Shown: piece after piece, positions 15,243 through 17,616 of the stretch
Layout of the letters: each line of letters begins with the position of its first letter
Numbering within the stretch: the first letter of the stretch is position 1
Origin: DTU018 sp029550685
GTDB lineage: Bacteria; Bacillota; Syntrophomonadia; Syntrophomonadales; Syntrophomonadaceae
DNA length: 17,616 nt
NCBI GenBank assembly: GCA_035412805.1
Contig: DAONVO010000046.1
Span: 1 to 17,616, forward strand
Reading direction: 5' to 3'
The notes under the pieces: model-generated
What the model was told of the DNA's origin: nothing
Database searches by the model: none
The model's input: the letters and a program-made list of their open reading frames with translations, nothing else
Program-made: the position numbers and the translations under genes

Positions 15243-15293
15243 ACTCGTTGTCGGGTGAGGAATTCATCTGACCAACTTTATATTTTAATATGT

Positions 15294-15377
15294 GTCGGAG
15301 TGGTGGAACGGGCAGACACGTACGTTTGAGGGGCGTATCCGAACAGGGTGCGGGTTCAAGTCCCGCCTCCGACACCA
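15294..15377 (+). tRNA. tRNA-Leu (anticodon GAG)
   Basis: An 84-nt type II tRNA with encoded CCA (15375-15377). The acceptor arms GTCGGAG (15294-15300) and CTCCGAC (15367-15373) pair fully. The anticodon stem TACGT/GCGTA encloses the loop TTGAGGG, giving anticodon GAG (Leu, CUC/CUU). The T arm is GCGGG-TTCAAGT-CCCGC. There is an extended variable arm, as expected for Leu. Confidence 0.95.
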
Positions 15378-15391
15378 TAATAGCTAATTAC

Positions 15392-15512
15392 CGAGGGTTT
15401 TAAGCCGTTTAAGGTTTAAAACCCTTTTTATATCGAATACCCCCAGCCCACTAATCTTTAGCTCTTTCTATATCCTTAAACACGAATGATTTAGAATCAA
15501 TGGCCCGCATGG
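15392..15512. repeat. Direct repeat, copy A: tRNA terminator plus deformylase 3' end
   Basis: This stretch, from the terminator into the last ~18 codons of the - strand deformylase gene, aligns by eye with 17145-17252 in the same orientation, with a few small gaps. Shared blocks include CGAGGGTTTTAAGCC, GAATAC, CTTAGCTCT and TGCCCGC-like ends. This is the intact copy. Confidence 0.7.
15394..15429 (+). terminator. Terminator of tRNA-Leu
   Basis: Stem AGGGTTTTAAGCC (15394-15406) pairs with GGTTTAAAACCCT (15413-15425) with one G-U and a 6-nt loop, followed by TTTTTATAT. It also lies just downstream of the convergent deformylase gene. A decayed copy occurs at 17147-17181. Confidence 0.9.
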
Positions 15513-15963
15513 TAGCCACTATCCCGTCCAGATGATCGCACTCATGCTGTAATAATTCAGATAAATCCCCCTCTAGTTTCAAGGAACATTGCTTCCAATC
15601 CAAATCCATGAATTCGATGGTACATCTTTTGTACCTCATCACACGAACATGCAATCCTGGGAAGGACATGCAATCATCTAAAATCTCTATCATCTCGTTA
15701 TCTGGAAACTTCAAAACTGGATTTATAAATACAACGGGATGATCCAAGTACATATAAATGATTCTTTTTTGTATTCCGATCTGCGGAGCGGCAATGGCCC
15801 GTCCAGCCCCATACCGGTTACGATAATCCATTAATGTGTCATGTAAGTCAGTAATAATGTCCCTAATCTGGCTGATTTCCTTCTTATCAACTTCAGCAGA
15901 TACTTCATATAATTGTTCGTTTCCCAATAGCAATATTTTTCTTACCAACGCATTAACCCCCAT
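15451..15963 (-). CDS. def: Peptide deformylase, divergent
   Basis: Removes the formyl group from the N-terminal Met of new proteins with an Fe2+/Zn2+ centre. The protein has 170 residues. Motif 3 is intact (QHECDHLDG; H140, E141, H144) and the metal-binding Cys of motif 2 is present (C98 in DDCMS), so it is probably active. Motif 1 reads GRAIAAPQ (54-61) with Ala for the second Gly, and motif 2 has Asp for the usual Gly before Cys, so it is a divergent branch. It stands alone, not beside fmt as the main def gene often does, and may be an accessory enzyme. The ATG 15963 has no clear RBS; an in-frame TTG at 15948 follows GGGGGT at a good distance and may be the true start. Confidence 0.9.
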   Translation of the reverse strand: MGVNALVRKILLLGNEQLYEVSAEVDKKEISQIRDIITDLHDTLMDYRNRYGAGRAIAAPQIGIQKRIIYMYLDHPVVFINPVLKFPDNEMIEILDDCMSFPGLHVRVMRYKRCTIEFMDLDWKQCSLKLEGDLSELLQHECDHLDGIVATMRAIDSKSFVFKDIERAKD

Positions 15964-16014
15964 TGAAAGTGCTGGACGATCTTGTTGCTTTGCTTATACT
16001 AAGCCTTAAACAGA

Positions 16015-16044
16015 AGCATATAGCGCTGCCCAGGAGATAGTCAA
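16015..16044 (-). promoter_or_regulatory. Candidate sigma-A promoter for the deformylase
   Basis: On the - strand, TTGACT (16044-16039), 18-bp spacer, TATGCT (16020-16015), five and four matches out of six. The start point would be near 16008, giving a ~45-60-nt leader. Confidence 0.4.
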
Positions 16045-16051
16045 CTGGGAC

Positions 16052-16756
16052 ATGAAAACCGTTAACCATCATTTCCATAGTATGAGGACGGTATTAACTC
16101 TGTGGCCATCTACGATATACCTATACAAGGATGAGATCAATGATATGACAGTTGATATTATTTGGGGAGCAGCTACTCGCATTACTGGCATAACCGGTTT
16201 TGGCCTAGGCGGTGTATTTAATACTGCCCTCCAGGAAGGGATTCACAATAGAGTCATTAATCACTACAATGGCCTAGGAACATTAACGATAAATAAAAGC
16301 TTCGTGGATTTGCTCCCATTAGCTTTTGATGAAATACCAAATCGAACCGTACTGACATTTAATGTTGTATTTGACCAGGGAGCAAAAGAAGTACAAATAA
16401 TAGTATTGGATAGGATAATTCCACCTTCGATCAGCTTAACATCACTTACCATTAACGTCCAAAATATGATGGACATCCAGATACATATAATATGGAATGA
16501 TGGCAAACAAATAGACAATATTACTATGCAACCATTTAATACTTTTGCTCATCCAGTCGATCTGAAAGAAGGATCAGAATACACCATTGTTGATCATGGC
16601 GATGGCACAGCATTGTTGACTATACATAGTACAATACTTAACTTATTGCCTGTTCCAGTTATTGAGATACCGGACGGAAGTAAGATATGGATAAATGTTG
16701 GATTTGACTGTGGAGGCTCTATGATATGTTTTTCGGTGGTTAACACAGCCAGCTAA
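16052..16756 (+). CDS. Hypothetical protein with two X2-like modules
   Basis: A 234-residue protein with two copies of a ~90-residue module (about 32-120 and 141-231). Shared features are an IIW strand, I--IT, an EG-----V--H/Y--G--LTI stretch, a LLP----EIP- segment and a V-FD-G------V-- end. This resembles the X2 (CBM_X2) immunoglobulin-like modules of clostridial surface and cellulosomal proteins, but the match is by eye only. No signal peptide, catalytic motif or anchor is visible, so it may be the surviving piece of a longer exported protein. The start is uncertain: ATG 16052 has AGGAG 15 bases away, and ATG 16145 is an alternative. The coding stretch is visibly richer in A and T than the genes upstream. 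The stop at 16754 is probably a frameshift product. Confidence 0.55.
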   Translation: MKTVNHHFHSMRTVLTLWPSTIYLYKDEINDMTVDIIWGAATRITGITGFGLGGVFNTALQEGIHNRVINHYNGLGTLTINKSFVDLLPLAFDEIPNRTVLTFNVVFDQGAKEVQIIVLDRIIPPSISLTSLTINVQNMMDIQIHIIWNDGKQIDNITMQPFNTFAHPVDLKEGSEYTIVDHGDGTALLTIHSTILNLLPVPVIEIPDGSKIWINVGFDCGGSMICFSVVNTAS

Positions 16757-16970
16757 AACCGATATTATTCCTGGTTATGTTAATTTGAATAAAACTGATA
16801 TCCAAGATATTTTGGCACAAATATACTGGGGAAATGCAACCGAGATAACAGAAATTACGGGAAAAGTATTAAATACCATGGAAACGTTTTACCCGGCAGA
16901 TAATGAGCATTACCTGGTAAACAACAATAGAGACGGAACGGGGTTACTGACTATCACGACCGAATTATAG
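16743..16970 (+). pseudogene. Third X2-like module, frameshifted and truncated
   Basis: In the next frame, the reading continues from within the preceding gene without a stop: TQPAKTDIIPGYV leads into an IYWGNATEITEITG module start and ends at DGTGLLTITTEL plus TAG (16968-16970). The linker IIP and the WG-AT-I--ITG pattern match modules 1 and 2, but only the first half of the module is present. One lost or gained base near 16741-16751 would join it to the gene upstream. A TTG at 16785 could start a 61-residue peptide, but no ribosome site is seen. Confidence 0.5.
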
Positions 16971-17014
16971 TAAACTTAAGTACGTTCGGTATTGAACCCC
17001 TTCAGTTGAACTGA

Positions 17015-17170
17015 GTTAAAACTAGTGTTACCGACATACCAATCATTATTGGGTGGGGTTCGGTAAATAAAATAATCGAAATCAAGGGGGAGGTAACTCT
17101 TGGAGGTATCGTAAAGTCTATACTACAGGAAAGGGATCACTATACGAGGGTTTTAAGCCATTTAGGTTGA
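17015..17170 (+). pseudogene. Fourth X2-like module remnant, no start codon
   Basis: An open frame without a usable start reads DIPIIIGWGSVNKIIEIKG, then TLGGIVKSILQERDHYTRV, and ends at TGA (17168-17170). It matches module 1 (DIIWGAATRITGITG, GLGGVFNTALQEGIHNRV) better than the others. Between the third remnant and this one (16971-17014) no clear module end is left. It runs directly into the second copy of the tRNA terminator. Confidence 0.5.
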
Positions 17171-17252
17171 AAACCTTTTTTCGTATTGAATACAACCAGC
17201 ATCTCTTAGCTCTATCCTAAAAACGAAAGATTTATAAACAATTGCCCGCGAA
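17145..17252. repeat. Direct repeat, copy B (decayed): terminator plus deformylase tail
   Basis: This aligns with 15392-15512 in the same order and orientation. The terminator-like hairpin is still drawn (AGGGTTTT ... AAAACC and a T6 run, 17147-17181), followed by TTGAATAC (17186-17193) and the deformylase tail. Roughly seven in ten positions agree by eye. Confidence 0.65.
17204..17248 (-). pseudogene. Remnant of a peptide deformylase 3' end
   Basis: On the - strand, codons 17248-17204 read RAIVYKSFVFRIELR, matching RAIDSKSFVFKDIERAK at the end of the intact deformylase. The original stop is lost, and upstream of the Arg codon the similarity ends. No other deformylase motifs remain nearby, so this is a fragment. 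Confidence 0.6.
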
Positions 17253-17312
17253 AAGTTTTAATGAGGGAAATTTTAATAGATTGGTATCATTTTAAGTAAG
17301 GGGGTTGTGTTC

Positions 17313-17582
17313 ATGCTTGAGAAACAGGATTTAAGAAGGCTATGTGTACCCCCTGCTAAAGGAAAAGCGTACTATCGTCCATTAATATGTCAGGGAAATC
17401 ATGAGTACATCAAATTATTCTTAGTTGGTTTGAATCCTGCCACCCCTATTAGTGAAAATGAAATGAGTCTGGATAAATATGTTAAACTGATTTCACATTA
17501 TGACGAGTTCCTCGGTTATTTTAGAAGTAAACATGAAATAACAAAAACCCGAAAAGCAATTATGGTGTTACTGCCACTCTAA
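17313..17582 (+). CDS. Short hypothetical protein, probably truncated
   Basis: An 89-residue soluble protein with ATG 17313 well placed eight bases after TAAGGGGG (17297-17304); GTG 17307 is too close. The middle contains a hydrophobic strand ending in a LFLVGLNPATPIS motif, then EMSLDKYVKLISHYDEFLGYF. A strand followed by GxNP is seen in uracil-DNA-glycosylase-like and related nucleotide-binding folds, but one motif is not enough to assign a function. The chain ends abruptly (KAIMVLLPL) after a basic stretch, and the downstream 34 bases hold no gene, so the natural C-terminus may have been replaced by an insertion or rearrangement. I do not recognise the family with confidence. Confidence 0.5.
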   Translation: MLEKQDLRRLCVPPAKGKAYYRPLICQGNHEYIKLFLVGLNPATPISENEMSLDKYVKLISHYDEFLGYFRSKHEITKTRKAIMVLLPL

Positions 17583-17616
17583 CCTGACCAAAAGCTGACA
17601 AAATTGCCTGTCCAAG

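Noticed and set aside
15294..17252. Integrated island with tRNA attachment sites
   Set aside because: No integrase gene is present and the repeat begins 14 bases beyond the tRNA CCA end, so the tRNA 3' end itself is not duplicated.
1..17616. CRISPR array or restriction/defence genes
   Set aside because: No regularly spaced direct repeats and no recognisable nuclease, methylase or toxin-antitoxin pair were found.

Overview
The window looks like a chromosomal piece of an anaerobic, endospore-forming Firmicute of the Clostridia, probably a syntrophic or Peptococcaceae/Syntrophomonadaceae-like lineage. This is inferred from the polA-mutM-ytaF-coaE gene order, the sporulation membrane protein YtaF, strong AGGAGG-type ribosome binding sites, and an oxygen-sensitive tungsten/molybdenum aldehyde oxidoreductase system.

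Region 1 (1-4335) is a housekeeping block on the + strand: the 3' part of polA, mutM, ytaF, coaE and a small membrane-anchored lytic transglycosylase. Region 2 (4438-6140) is an orphan family 5 solute-binding protein ending in a terminator. Region 3 (6295-7415) is a MoaD-like sulfur carrier plus a ThiF/HesA-type adenylyltransferase, likely for tungstopterin cofactor assembly, closed by a 14-bp perfect terminator stem.

Region 4 (7433-13041) is the centrepiece. A consensus-perfect sigma-54 promoter (TGGCAC-N5-TTGCT) precedes five genes: a four-cluster ferredoxin, an aldehyde:ferredoxin oxidoreductase, and NuoE-, NuoF- and short NuoG-like subunits. The set matches the layout of NAD- and ferredoxin-linked (probably electron-bifurcating) aldehyde oxidoreductase complexes. 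A strong hairpin terminator lies inside the operon, between the catalytic gene and the NADH module. Directly downstream is a sigma-54-dependent activator (GAF-PAS-AAA+-Fis), almost certainly the regulator. TGTTACA/TGTAACA heptamers occur both upstream of the sigma-54 promoter and over the likely promoter of the activator, suggesting activation plus autoregulation.

Region 5 (15214-17616) begins with a perfect sigma-A promoter, tRNA-Leu(GAG) and its terminator, then a divergent peptide deformylase on the - strand. Beyond it is a visibly AT-richer, decaying stretch. It holds a protein made of two X2-like beta-sandwich modules, frameshifted or stop-interrupted remnants of a third and fourth module, and a second, decayed copy of the tRNA terminator plus the deformylase 3' end. 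It closes with a short, probably truncated hypothetical gene. This part looks like an old duplication and/or insertion hotspot beside a tRNA gene.
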